The translations under genes and the position numbers were made by a program. A stretch of 64,000 nt of DNA, from NCBI RefSeq assembly GCF_003286085.1, contig NW_020825358.1:372001-436000 (forward strand), given 5' to 3'. The DNA comes from Drosophila persimilis. Its lineage: Eukaryota > Arthropoda > Insecta > Diptera > Drosophilidae. Of this stretch, positions 13,950-24,620 are shown one piece after another; the stretch's first letter is position 1; each line of letters begins with the position of its first letter. Below the pieces are notes generated by a model. The model was not told the DNA's origin and did not search any database. It was given only the letters and a program-made list of their open reading frames with translations.

Positions 13950-14520
13950 GAAACGCCCGCCTAGAAATGTTGCTGGTGCTGCAAAATGTTGCGCGGCCAC
14001 ATGTGGCTAGAAAACTAGTGCTGCTGAGACAAGAGGCTGAGAATCAGCTGCTCCCAACCCACGCATGCGTTATTAAATTATAGATAAGGGAAATTTACTT
14101 GGCTTTCCAAAGCAGGGAAATTTATAAAGCTCTTTTCCGTTATGGCACTGGAAAGTTGGAAGGCCAGTCCGGGAAGAGTTTTTATGCACCCAAAAGTTGG
14201 CGCGAAACTTAACACTTCAAAAAAGGGACGATTTCTTCTGCATGAACGCGGCTAAGGACCAAAGGACGGGTCGCTTTTCAGCCTGCATTCCTAAGTTTTC
14301 ATGTCCCGAAGTTTTTATGGGAAAAATTCCACACACACATCGACCTTTTTTTCCTCTTTTCAGAATGATCCCAAAAAACAAACTGAAGCGCGATTCTTTG
14401 TCATTATCTTTGTTAAATTTTAGTTACGTTTTATGTGTGTGTAGTGTGCTACAATTATTACAAAAACCTAATGCACAAAAATGCAAAAAAAAACTTCGAA
14501 ACTCAGCAGCCGCACGTTCT

Positions 14521-15126
14521 TCAGCCACAATGACCATCGTGGCCGCCGTGATGGTTGTGGCCTCCAGAGCCGATGGCTTTCAGGTGGGTTTTGTCAACGC
14601 CAGTCGTCTCGTCGTTGGCCCCATCCTTGGTGTTGGGCTTGTCGTCATCGTCCTCCGCAAATTCGCTGAGGTCGCGACGCATGGCATAGGCGTCCTCCCC
14701 GTCCGCATAGTACTTGGGCTCCACCTCGATGATCTTGAACTTCAGTGAGTTGGTGTAAAGGTTGAGCGCGGCTCGGTTGCTCTTGCGCACATGCAGCGAG
14801 ACGTACTGGGCGTTGAAGCATTCGACCATGGCCTGGGAGGCCTGGTTCATGAGCTTCTGGGCGAGGCCCAGGCGACGGTAGGAGCGCTTGACGGCCAGCG
14901 AAGTGATGTGGCCGTGGCGGCTCTCCTCGTTCGGCTCGGGCTCCTCCATTTTGGCCAGAACATAGCCCACAATGCCTCCCTTGTCGTCCTCGGCCACGTA
15001 GCTCAGCTGTGGCCAGGTGAGGCCGTGGTAGAAGTAGTACTTCATCTGATAGTTCTCGGGCAGACAGAGCAGGTTACAGTGCTGCATGGTCATCAGGTCC
15101 TCGGGCTTTGCACAGCGAATGTTCAT
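14521..15126 (-). CDS. vnc: N-alpha-acetyltransferase 10 (NatA catalytic subunit)
   Basis: Catalytic subunit of the NatA complex, which acetylates protein N-termini co-translationally at the ribosome together with the NAA15 scaffold. The 201-aa product starts [11 protein letters not shown], the classic NAA10/ARD1 N-terminus, so the start at 15126 is secure. The GNAT fold spans about residues 1-152. The acetyl-CoA motif RRLGLA is at residues 84-89, followed by the conserved [14 protein letters not shown] (about 108-121) and [16 protein letters not shown] (134-149). An acidic run follows (156-162), and the tail is rich in His and Gly, ending at about residues 189-201; this tail is fly-like and lies outside the fold. 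The gene has a single coding exon. It lies 79 nt downstream of the SMIM13-like ORF on the same strand with no AUG between them, so a dicistronic message or alternative splicing is likely. The symbol follows the D. melanogaster orthologue (variable nurse cells, also called Ard1). Confidence 0.95.
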   Translation of the reverse strand: MNIRCAKPEDLMTMQHCNLLCLPENYQMKYYFYHGLTWPQLSYVAEDDKGGIVGYVLAKMEEPEPNEESRHGHITSLAVKRSYRRLGLAQKLMNQASQAMVECFNAQYVSLHVRKSNRAALNLYTNSLKFKIIEVEPKYYADGEDAYAMRRDLSEFAEDDDDKPNTKDGANDETTGVDKTHLKAIGSGGHNHHGGHDGHCG

Positions 15127-15205
15127 GTTGAAGTTGTTGAAGATGTAAAAGGTGCTGGGACTGGAAATGGAACTGAAAGTGGAACTGGAACTGGGACTGG
15201 GCGAC

Positions 15206-15544
15206 TCAATCGCGGCGTGCCTTGCGTGCTCTTCCGTGCTGATGTTGCTGTTCCCAAACTACTTGCTGCTGCTCTTCTGGCTCTTCCTGACCCAGCAGCT
15301 CACGCACAAGACGAAATTTGGATAGAAATGCCTTCCAAATCAATAACCAGCCTGCAACGAGAGTAAAACAGGGTATTAGTCACGGTACAGGGTATTTCGA
15401 GGGGCCCACATTTCCACAAAGTGCGTAATCATCGGCTGCCTGCTACTGCACTTGCTTCTGCTTACCCAACAAAATAATGGAAGCCACAATACTAATAGAA
15501 GCTAATACGGTGAGAATACAGCCCAGAGCCGTTTGCAGCGACAT
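15206..15544 (-). CDS. SMIM13-like small integral membrane protein (2 exons)
   Basis: A 74-aa protein encoded in two exons, 15544-15466 and 15351-15206, joined by a 114-nt intron with a G|GTAAGC donor and TTGCAG acceptor (phase 1). It opens with MSLQTALG, followed by one hydrophobic segment (about residues 7-31). Then comes a membrane-flanking stretch, [20 protein letters not shown], which closely parallels the region after the membrane segment in vertebrate SMIM13 (W-x-F-L-S-K-F-x-x-x-R-E-L). The tail is Glu/Gln-rich and ends in a basic [12 protein letters not shown]13's molecular role is unknown to me. An out-of-frame AUG lies 8 nt upstream (15552) and would overlap the start. The stop at 15206 is 79 nt before the NAA10 start. 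The family call comes from remembered SMIM13 sequence, not from a search. Confidence 0.75.
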
Positions 15545-15658
15545 TCTTGCATGCAGTGCGCATTAAAAAAAGTAAAAAACTACAGGCTAAACTCCTAGTT
15601 CTTCGCGGGAATATTCACGTAAAAAAATGTTTATCACAATAGAAATCAGCTGTCGTGC

Positions 15659-15991
15659 ATGTTGGATCGTTTTGCAGCACTGATGACCAGGGCAGCAACG
15701 ACTAGTGACAATAGAAAATATACCAAATTTATACAAAAATTCAACAAATTTCGCAATAAGCGTTTTAAATGGACACTATTCGTTAAACTGGACTGGATTC
15801 GAACGCTTTTACTTTTAGTGCAACTTTTTTTCCAATGTTCTCATATGCCGCCACCTTTCGTTGCCACCAAAAGCCACATGGGGTTAGATTTTCGGCAGTG
15901 CAAAATATTGGCACTCTCCGAGATTCCCGATAGGATACTCGACACTTTCAACAAAAAGCAGGATGCAGCAAATGTATTCCCCTTGTATTAG
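15659..15991 (+). CDS. Possible small hypothetical protein (110 aa), doubtful
   Basis: An ATG-initiated open frame beginning 115 bp from the start of the divergent SMIM13-like gene and ending 226 bp before the TSSC4-like start. The N-terminus (MLDRFAALMTRAATT) could be an amphipathic mitochondrial presequence. The middle is Lys/Phe-rich and the last 30 residues look most protein-like. I recognise no family. Against it: the frame is AT-rich, contains a promoter-type TGGTATATTT element in reverse orientation (about 15715-15726), and sits where two divergent promoters are expected. A TTTTAG acceptor-like site near 15817 suggests that, if real, it may be spliced. Confidence 0.25.
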   Translation: MLDRFAALMTRAATTSDNRKYTKFIQKFNKFRNKRFKWTLFVKLDWIRTLLLLVQLFFQCSHMPPPFVATKSHMGLDFRQCKILALSEIPDRILDTFNKKQDAANVFPLY

Positions 15992-16217
15992 TTTTATTTT
16001 ATATCCACCTGACTTATTAATTTATTAAATTCGCCGAGCACACTTTTGGAGCGCTGAACTACACCGGCACGGAAATATGTAGTGTTGTAAAGTGTGAAAA
16101 ACTGTGCGTGTGTGTTGGTTTGGATGAACAGCTGTTTTCCGTAATTGGGTAAGGTAACACTTTTTCGCATATTCATTTAATTCACTCAAAACAATTTATT
16201 TACGTTAGTTGAGCAAA

Positions 16218-17012
16218 ATGCAAGAGTTTTCGGCCAAGCGCAATGCACTCTTCGCGTGCCTCGACGACGCCAGCAAAGAGCTCAAGGGGACGGCCCTGGA
16301 TCAGAGCAAGGCCAAGTCGTACACAGTGAATGCCCTCGAACAGCGAGCAGGAGGCGACGCCGGATCTGGACAGGTCATGCACTATCGCCATGGCCGCAGC
16401 ATTGATTGTGGCACTGAGCCCGAGGTGGGCCAGCTGAAACGCATGAGGGGCAAAGAGAGTATATTCAAGAAGCCGGAAATGCCCATTGGACGCTGCCTGA
16501 AGCCCCGCAAGACACCCGACTACCAGGTGAGCAGCGGTCCATGCTCTCTCCATTAAGAGATTTTAACAAGATCGTGGTTCCTTTTCCAGATGAATCCCCA
16601 CAAGTGGAAAAAGTATTCCCTAGAAGATGTGGACATATCCGATCAAAGCAACTCCAGCGCCGCCTTGTCTTTTCTGCGGCAAATGGATGCCCAACGCCAG
16701 ACAGAAGCAGGCGACGATGCAGAGATGGATGCTGGAGGCAAGATTGAATTCAAAAAGAAGAGCAAACTGAATCGCAATCTCAAGAAGCTGGAAGCCGAAG
16801 AAGTGGCCGATGTGGAGCTGGACAAGCCCCGGCTTAGGGGCTCCAAACTGGTGATGCCCGAATACATCATTGGCCAGAAGAAGCCGCAAAAGCAAACAAA
16901 ATCGAAGCCCAGCGACAATAAAATCCGTGCTGCTGGCAAACTGCAGCTGTCCCACTTGGCGGAAGAGGATGGTGATGATGATGATGTGGCTAAGGATTTA
17001 CGTCAACTGTAG
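16218..17012 (+). CDS. TSSC4-like protein (U5 snRNP assembly factor family), 2 exons
   Basis: A 243-aa protein from exons 16218-16526 and 16590-17012. The 63-nt intron has a CAG|GTGAGC donor and TTCCAG acceptor (phase 0). The junction creates DYQ|MNPHKWKKYSLEDV (residues 101-117), the diagnostic block of the TSSC4 family; human TSSC4 has a near-identical HPERWTKYSLEDV. TSSC4 proteins help assemble the U5 and tri-snRNP. The rest is charged and low in hydrophobic residues, with a basic stretch around KKKSKLNRNLKKLEAEE and an acidic C-terminus (EEDGDDDDVAKDLRQL), consistent with an intrinsically disordered splicing chaperone. I chose the AUG at 16218 (MQEFSAKRN); the open frame extends 9 nt further only through a UUG. 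The gene converges with Dronc, with 455 bp between the two stop codons. Confidence 0.8.
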
Positions 17013-17143
17013 ATATAGATTTAAACTTTACTTAATAGTCTTTACGTATAATGTAAATATATAGTATCCCAAACCGATTTCGTATCTAAATTGCGGTTTT
17101 GTATCCCAATATCTTCATCAAAAGATATGGGAATCGATCGAAT

Positions 17144-17149
17144 TTTATT
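17144..17149 (-). promoter_or_regulatory. Candidate poly(A) signal of Dronc
   Basis: TTTATT on the plus strand reads AATAAA on the minus strand, about 320 nt downstream of the Dronc stop. If used, the Dronc 3' UTR would extend to within about 130 bp of the TSSC4-like stop, so the two convergent 3' UTRs could overlap. Confidence 0.45.
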
Positions 17150-17467
17150 ATGCAAATGTATGTATAATCAATTGAGGGGAGTGTATATTGCATCTAGAAT
17201 TGTCATACTTTATGGTAACCACTTTGATCACTAATAACTATCACTAAAATTCCTTATCATACCTCTAAGGAGGTAAATACAAAATGTAAAAAGAGGGCTG
17301 AGTATTTGGACAAATAGAGAGACAGGACACAGTATTGAGAGTATTTAGCACACGAGAGCACAAGACACATAATCTAAAATACATAAATGCGACGAAACTT
17401 ACATAGATACATACAAGAAATGCAAATATTCAGTCAGGAATGCTTTCATTATATGCAATGGCAGTGG

Positions 17468-18905
17468 CTATTCCGTGTAGAAGCCAGGATTGAAGTAGAG
17501 TTTCTTATTAAAGCCGAGATTATCGAAGGAGCCCGTCTGCATGGAGCCCTTGCTGGTCCTCATGTGGCCCACCAGCTCGTTGGTCTTCTTCAGTATATCC
17601 TCCACGGGCGTGTTATGGGCGTGGTCGGCCATCATGTCGCAGAACGTCTGGATGTACCAGCTGCCCGACTCGGCGTCACGATGGGTCACATAACCCGGGG
17701 TGCTGGCATAGCAGACCAGAGTGTCTGACAGGGATGGGACATTGGTATAGGTGGAGGGTCTGCCCTCGGTCTCAACAACAGTCTCCTCCTGACGACTCAG
17801 CCGGGAAGCCGCAGTGCCTATGGAGTCAAAGTGGTTAATGCGCTGCCCCAGATCGGCTTCTCTGCCCCGACAAAAGGGAAAGATCAACACCTTTGGCTTG
17901 TGCACCAAGTACGGGCTCACACTGGCCTGGAAATAGTTCTTGATCTTGTGGACATCCACCACCGAGCCGTCGCCAAACTCCACTTTATCCATTTCCCCGA
18001 CACGCTCGCCGTGCGTCATCAGCACCATTACAAAGCACTCGGTCTGCTGTGCGTACTTCGACGAAGTGACCTTGCCGAGTGTGTCGAAGAACTGCTCCTG
18101 GTTCATGTTGTTGTAGGCGAATATCGTGAAGCCCATTTCCCTGAACAGGTGGATCAGCGAATCGCTGTCTACTTCGGCCCCGTTCCTCTTGCGCTCAGTA
18201 TCCGGAAAGTCTATGATATTGATCATCAACAGCACGCCCCGATAATGCTGCGACTGCATGTTGTACGTGCCAACCACTTCGTCAGTGTGGACTCTGTCCG
18301 ACTTCTTGACGTCACGCTTTTGTCCGTCAACGGGCTCCGTGTAGGGGATTAGCGGTCCACCTGCTTCATTGTATTCTCTCTGAAAAGCATGTAAGTAATT
18401 GAATATAAGGGTCACAGAACGGGCACAGAGTAGAGGAACACACCTTGCTGACACATGCACCATTTCTGTCCGCCGTCGCCGTCGGCGATGGCGACGGGGT
18501 ATCCACTATGTCGGCCGACTTGCGGGTGATCTTCCTCTCGTTGATGGATATGAAGGGGGAGCCGGAATTCTGCTCGGAAACATCCTCCAGCAGCTTCACC
18601 GCCTGAAGACTCCCCACATTGCGCAGGACAGTAATGAGCTGGTTGTAGGCCGCTGGACCACGCTTGGTTATCTTGATTAGGAGCCGCCTGTGCTGCTCCA
18701 GCTGGCTGTCCTCCTTGCTCATGTTAAAACCTGCGCCGCTGAGGTCTTCGACATTGCGCAGCATGTCGGGCGACAACAGGTTTATTCGAACACACTCCTC
18801 CCTGATGCGCGTGTAGTTGGTGCATTTCACCAGCTCATCGAGGTGCTCGTTGATGTGATCGCGATGCTTTTGGAGCATTCCGATTTCTCGCCTCGAATGC
18901 TGCAT
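17468..18905 (-). CDS. Dronc: Dronc, CARD-containing initiator caspase (2 exons)
   Basis: Fly caspase-9/-2 counterpart, activated on the Dark apoptosome and processing the effector caspases Drice and Dcp-1. Exons 18905-18444 and 18379-17468 join in phase 0 across a 64-nt intron (AAG|GTGTGT ... TTTCAG), giving 457 aa against 450 in D. melanogaster. The CARD covers about residues 1-100. The linker holds RKSADIVD with Asp135 and Ser130, matching the known D. melanogaster effector-caspase cleavage site and CaMKII site. The catalytic His is in MTHG (His277). The catalytic Cys is in PFCRG (Cys324), the atypical pentapeptide that distinguishes Dronc from QACxG caspases. An autocleavage-type Glu lies in VETEG (Glu359), matching Glu352 of D. 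melanogaster. The C-terminus KGSMQTG...FNKKLYFNPGF is strongly conserved. The start MQHSRREIGM aligns with the fly N-terminus. Confidence 0.97.
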
Positions 18906-19305
18906 CTTGGAAGCACTTATATGGAGGCGGTGTGAAGGACAGTGGGGAAAATTGATCGAATTGTTCTGGCAGTTTCAATCTCCAATTGGCAGTGATATTG
19001 GCAATGAGTCACCTTCGGAATGAGGAGGTCTTTCCGTCTCTCCGTGACTGGACGACTTTCGGACGAAGTTGCTGTTCTCGTTTCTTTGTCTTCGTATTCG
19101 CGCTCGCAGCAGCAAACTTCACAGCAACTCTCTTGCTGGCGTGTTCCTTATTTTTTCAAAAGCAAATTACTTAGCATATATTGAACTAAATTGCACCAAT
19201 TATTTAAAAAAAAGAATACTATGCTATTTAAATAAAATTTCTTTTAAAACAAAAGGAATATGCCTGTGGCAGTAACTGAGCGCGCGATAAAGTGGTGGGG
19301 ACACC

Positions 19306-19403
19306 AGAGTGACCGAGTATTTATCGTTAAAATATACCGTCCAATCCTCAGAAATATACCAAAAAATACCGTCTCATTTTCAAAATATACCGTAAATATA
19401 CTG
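19306..19403. promoter_or_regulatory. Promoter-motif array between Dronc and a divergent gene
   Basis: Five copies of a (C/T)RGTATWTTT element lie in the same orientation on the minus strand within 19329-19403: three with TATATACC cores plus diverged copies at 19362-19372 and 19393-19402. They match the fly core-promoter 'motif 6' consensus (KTYRGTATWTTT). A motif-1-like CGGTCACTCT (minus strand, 19306-19315) follows. Motifs 6 and 1 commonly occur together at fly housekeeping promoters. The orientation fits a minus-strand start site near 19.3 kb, giving Dronc a 5' UTR of about 400 nt, but the array may also serve the plus-strand gene starting at 19620. Confidence 0.5.
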
Positions 19404-19619
19404 ACGAACTCAAGTTCTATATTCCGTCGAATATTATTGGCTAGATTGAACATTTAGCCATGCCATCATTATTTTATCCAATTGTTGAATAAATTTTTTA
19501 CTTGACTGGTTTATTTTAAATACTTTAAATAGGTCAAACAAATTACCAGCGATTGACAACGCTTCAGCAACAGCTGATAGTGTTTTGATTCGGGAGCTCC
19601 GCGGCGCAACAATAATATA

Positions 19620-20418
19620 ATGGAAAAAGATAAACCAAAGCCTCAAATGGAGAAATCTGTGAAGAAAAGAAAGTCCACATTAACTAATCCCACGAAGCAG
19701 CGCGTTCTGAAGTTCTTGGAAAAGAAGGGGTTCTCGCCGGAGAACCTGAAGATGGCTACCGAAAATGTGAAAAATGCCGAGGCCATAATTGGTAAGAGCT
19801 TCCCAAACCAATCAAACAGCGCAACATAAGGCGAAAACTAATCCCAAGCCAATCCTAGAGTACATGGCCAACAGCTGTGAAGATGCAGAGGCGAAGGTGA
19901 AGCACGAATGCGAGTCGCTCAGTTTCAACAACATCAACCAGTGGCTGGAGCTGATGAAGACCACGCAGCTGTCCGGGCGCTGCGAGTACGAAGCAGCCGC
20001 CGTTGTCAACTCCATACTACGCAATGAGCGGCTGCCATCGGAGGAAGATATGAATGGCATCGATTTGACGTAGGTACATGCCCAAAAACATATATGTACA
20101 TTTGTGACTAACGAATGCCTTTATAGTGCGGCCTATAAATTCCTAAGCAATGCACTGATGGGAAAGCCACAGGAGAAAATGAGTGATACAACCAAAGCAT
20201 TCCTGTCCAGAGAAGTTGAGGTATGACTCTGTCTTCCGTTCATTTAGACCAGATACAAATTAACATACTTCCCTCAGCAGCTGATAGCCGAGGCCAACAC
20301 AGATGAATCGGACGAGGCGGCCCGAGACATGGGGCGGCGCTTGGGCCACGGCATAGAGTACGACTATCAGGCACAGCCCCACAAGTGCAGCCTGGATCCG
20401 CTCTTCCAGGACGAATGA
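19620..20418 (+). CDS. Uncharacterised conserved-looking protein, 4 exons
   Basis: I do not recognise this protein (about 205 aa). The N-terminus is basic (MEKDKPKPQMEKSVKKRKS), followed by FLEKKGFSPENLKMATEN; then a soluble helical stretch (LEYMANSCEDAEAKVKHECE, WLELMKTTQLSGRCEYEAAA), and an acidic-to-neutral end finishing SLDPLFQDE. No signal peptide or membrane segment is seen. Secure joins: exon 2 ends 20069 (AC|GTAGGT), exon 3 is 20127-20220, and exon 4 starts at 20278 or 20281 (tandem CAGCAG acceptor) with the stop at 20416-20418. The exon 1/2 junction is uncertain: the obvious donor G|GTAAGA at 19792 leaves only 28 nt to the frame-compatible acceptor. A 64-nt intron 19767-19830 (AAT|GTGAAA ... 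ATAAG) preserves frame but uses weak sites, and a one-base indel is also possible. The gene is divergent from Dronc. Confidence 0.75.
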
Positions 20419-23400
20419 CAAACATGAACGCTGTTGATTCATTTCCACACATTTATTAAACATTTAAATTCAATTTTTGTTTTATACACGTACACATACT
20501 CTTTGCACTTTTGTGGCTCCATTCCATCATTAAATCCATCTATCCCACATGATTATACATATGTATTCCTAACCATTGTACGAGTACGCATAGATATTAG
20601 ATAATTACACCCATAATTAAGTACTTTACTATAAACAGTTGAAGCACATTTAAAATCTAGAATTCCTTTAGTACACAATTACTTCAAGTAGTGTAAGTAC
20701 GAGTATATGAAAAAGAGCTGGGTCTTAACATGGCCTCAACATCGGGTCTAGCCAAACATTTATTGTGCATGATTGTTTTCAATTTCAATAAATCTTGTTG
20801 CCAATTTGTAAGTTCGTCATAGACTAGAGTTAGAATAGAGTTTTAGTTTTGGTTTTGCTTTTTGTTTTGCTTTGTTTTAAACTTTAAGAGGCATAAAAAC
20901 AGTTGAGTGCTGCTTGACTCTCATAGCATCACAATAGATCACAAGAGACAGAGTTGGTTTTCCATTATATAGTTTAGAGGATAACCGAAGAGGATGATCA
21001 TACACACAATCAGAGTTACATTCAAATATACGACAAATACAAATACATATACATATAATACCCTTTAATATTACCATTAGTGTTCTCATTAAACTTATGT
21101 ATGTATGTATTTTCACACAATCAAATGCAATTCAATATTCAATAATGTACACATAATATAACTCTTAAGTGTTCAGTTCAGTCCAGTTTGAGCTTTTAGT
21201 TTTCCCCTTTTTTTTTGGATTGTTTTTGTTTAGTTTAAATTAATTAAAATTAAGTTAATCTAATTTATGTATACATATGATTAAGTCCTAGTAAACCGTA
21301 AACCATATCGATATGCCTTGTCTAAGATCCGTAGATCGAACGTTAAAATCAATCAAAATCAAAACTCAGACTCAACAAAAAGCAACAGAGACTTCAAATT
21401 CAGGTGCACAAGCTCGAATCCCCCAAAAAAGAGTGGAGGATCGGGCAAACATAACGACAACAACAACATAACAGATGATGAACAACAGAACGATTTGAAT
21501 TATCAAAATGAAAAGCATGTCGTGTCGGTAGAATTTTGATTGTCCCGTTCCCGTTCGTGTCGTTCAGAGCATAGTAGTACTACATACGAGTATATACGAT
21601 ATAAAGTTATATAAGTTCTAGCGTGTTCTGTGTAGAGTTCGTCTTGGTTACCTTCTCTCTTGTATACATATATAAATTCATATTTGGTTTTCCATCTCGA
21701 TTCCGCTAAAGCTACCACAACAATGATAATTGTAATGTATTCATTTATGAGTACTATGAAGATTCAAGAGTTTACCATTTACCATTAATATATATGCACT
21801 ATACATATTTGTAGTTGCTGATTTATCAATGCCCTGCCCAACGATACAAATTGACTATAGATTTGGGATTCAGACAAAATTTGTTCAGGTTCTGGTTCTG
21901 GTTCAGGCTCGGGCTTCGGTTTCATGGTTGTGGCGGAGTGGACATTTCGTATTTTTTGTTTGTTTTTGTTTTTGTTTTTGTTCTGGATATCGTGTAGTAT
22001 TTACCTTAGTAGTAGTTTTGGGGTGCGGACAGAGTGTACGAGTATTATGTATTGTATTTTATGGAATTCATGATTTGATGTACAGAGATTCATTACTTGA
22101 AAGCGTGAGATAAAGTGGGTCACGATTCTGGATTATAAATAAACTCTTCTGTTTCTCCCTTTCCCTTTTAACATGGTTATTTATGCACGTACATATGTAT
22201 GTATTGTATATTCATTTTGATTGCTTCTGCTGTAAAGCTCTGAGATAAGTTTGATTTTGCTTGTGCCGATTTTTAGGTACACTCCTAGGTACACGATTTA
22301 TTTTTTATACGAATACGAGTATATGTATATGTATGTACGAGTATGTATGTATTAATATCTGTGAGGTTTTTTATATATATGTGTGTATGTATGTATGTAT
22401 AAGCGATATGACCTGATGTCGCCCTTCAAAAGAGAAGGTCTAAATATACGAAATAATTAAGATCTGAAGGAAATTCTTGGCAATTCTTATGAATAATATT
22501 GCATTGGAGAGATTTTGTTTTGGAAAGCGCATCTCATCGGTGGTCCGAAGTTCCATCTGTCTGAGGCTGAGATGTTGATGCTAAATGATTTGGCTTGATT
22601 ATTCATGTTCTCTAAATAATTCGAAAAATATTCATATGTTATAGGTATGTAGGTAGTATTTGTATGACACATAAAGGAAGTGGCTAAGTACTTTTGCCTA
22701 TCATAAACATATTGTATAATAAGTATGATAAATATATCCAAGTATTGTTAGAGTTTCTACGAATTGATTGCATTTGGCATTGTGTGTTTTTTCTTTGTGG
22801 GGGTTCTCTATGGCATCAAAATGTACTCGTGAGTGTGTGTTGTGTTGTGTTTAATTTTGTTTGATTGTGTTTGACACTCATCATTTTTCATTTCATCATT
22901 TGGATAAATTAGTTTAAAATTGGTTTTCCTTGGTGATATTCTTGGTACGAGTATTTTCGATTATAAGATTACGAGCATTGTTGCGCTCTTTGGTCACATC
23001 AAATTGGATTTTGGCTAGTAATAACATTTAGAGTTTCGAGTGAAATACATATTTAAGCTTTCCTTGCTCTTGGTTTACGTTTACAATGTAATATCTGTAT
23101 AACGCTAATATAAGTTGATTACTGGACCGAAATTGCATTGAAAAGTAATTAGATTCTTTTGAATGGTATTTATCTGTTTCTGTTTTCGTTTCTTTAGTTA
23201 CGTCCGGAGAATAGTTGATACTGTAATAGAGTTGTTGCAAGATAATTAGGCCATCAATCTGGTTGTTTCACACGATTTTTAAAATACATATTACGGTGCT
23301 ATTGGTATTGTTATTTGGGGTTTATTATCTATCTACGGATACGGATACGTATATGGGTACGAAAACGGGGCAAATACGATTAAGATGGGATCAGTTGCTG

Positions 23401-24587
23401 CTAGTCTCACATACATACCGATCCGTTAAAGTTACGGATACGGATGCGGATGTTACGATATTACGGGTTTTACGAATTACAGGAAAATACACCAACAAAT
23501 TGTAGACAGGGAGAGAGAAACTGGGGAGCATTATTACACATATGATAGTTATTATTATATTATTACAATTATATATTTAAAAAAAATATTTAGATAGACA
23601 TAGACATCAGTTTTAAGGGATGATTGGAGGGTTGGGTCATGCACTCGATCGGCTCGGGGATCCTTTGCTGGATATCTGGATCTTCTGGGATCTGTTGGGT
23701 TAAACTTTTTTCATACGAGTACAATGCAAACTACGGATATCTATCTAAGAGCAGTTTAAACTCTTATTAGTACGTATGTGTGTGTGTGTGTGTGTGTGTA
23801 TGTTTGCGTGTGTGTGTGTTTGGCTCTCACTGGATGGATGGATTAATGGATGGATGTGTTGTGGGTCTGGTGAGTGTCTACAGAACTACTACTAAGGTAC
23901 AATTGTGGATGAGTGTGGGCATTAGTGTGGACTGCAGTGAGCTTTGGAGGGGGCGGGTGGGGTGGGAGTATCTACTGGGGAGACCTTTCCTCCAGGCGAC
24001 TTACATTCAACCACAAATATGGGTTCGTTTAGTAGTTACTCTTGGCGATCTCTTTTTGTTGATAGTAGATCTTTTTAGATCTTTGTCGCAGACTCAGAAA
24101 GCGAGAACTTTTGAACTCTTAAGGCACATTTCGAAGTAATCATAATCATAATTATAAGTACAACTTACAGTAGGAATGAAACAGCGAAAGCAAAATAAAA
24201 ACTAAAAAAACAAACTTAAATCTGGAATGCTAGGTAAATACAGCGGGTTGGTGGGATTTTTGGGGACGGCGGGGTTGTATTGTTTTTATATATGGGGGAA
24301 CAACACTGACTGTGCAACAAAGGCGAAGCATTAGCATTAGATATACAATACAATTAACAGTTACAATAAATTCGCAATGTCTTAATAGTAATAGTAGAGT
24401 AGTAGTTGAAATACAAATACAAATGCGTATCAACAGCTGGTAAGTCGGTTGATAGATTTGGTATAGATTTATAGATCAGATTCATATAGGTTCGTAGCTT
24501 TATAGTTGGTAGCAGCCCTCTAAAGCCTTCAGTGTCAGTCAAACAATCAAGTATATATACAATCAAGTAAATATGTATATATATATG

Positions 24588-24620
<33 letters not shown>

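Larger units (their letters stand above)
1..14196. other. Gene-free region rich in simple repeats
   Basis: I see no open frame here with protein-like composition; the longer ones are translations of polypurine/polypyrimidine or trinucleotide repeats. The sequence holds numerous microsatellites and homopolymers (listed separately) and a diverged 37-bp duplication at 13.6-13.95 kb. It is consistent with intergenic or long-intron DNA of a neighbouring gene outside the window. Confidence 0.6.

Noticed and set aside
14791..15366. 191-aa plus-strand open frame
   Set aside because: Antisense of NAA10 and the SMIM13-like exon 2.
15785..15805. Minus-strand GTTCGAATCC, a perfect tRNA B-box core
   Set aside because: Flanking bases do not form a T-stem or any cloverleaf, so not a tRNA gene.
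15994..16176. 60-aa minus-strand open frame
   Set aside because: AT-rich, overlaps the expected TSSC4-like promoter, and no family is recognised; insufficient to call.
17831..18352. 173-aa plus-strand open frame
   Set aside because: Antisense shadow of Dronc exon 2; its composition mirrors the caspase codons.
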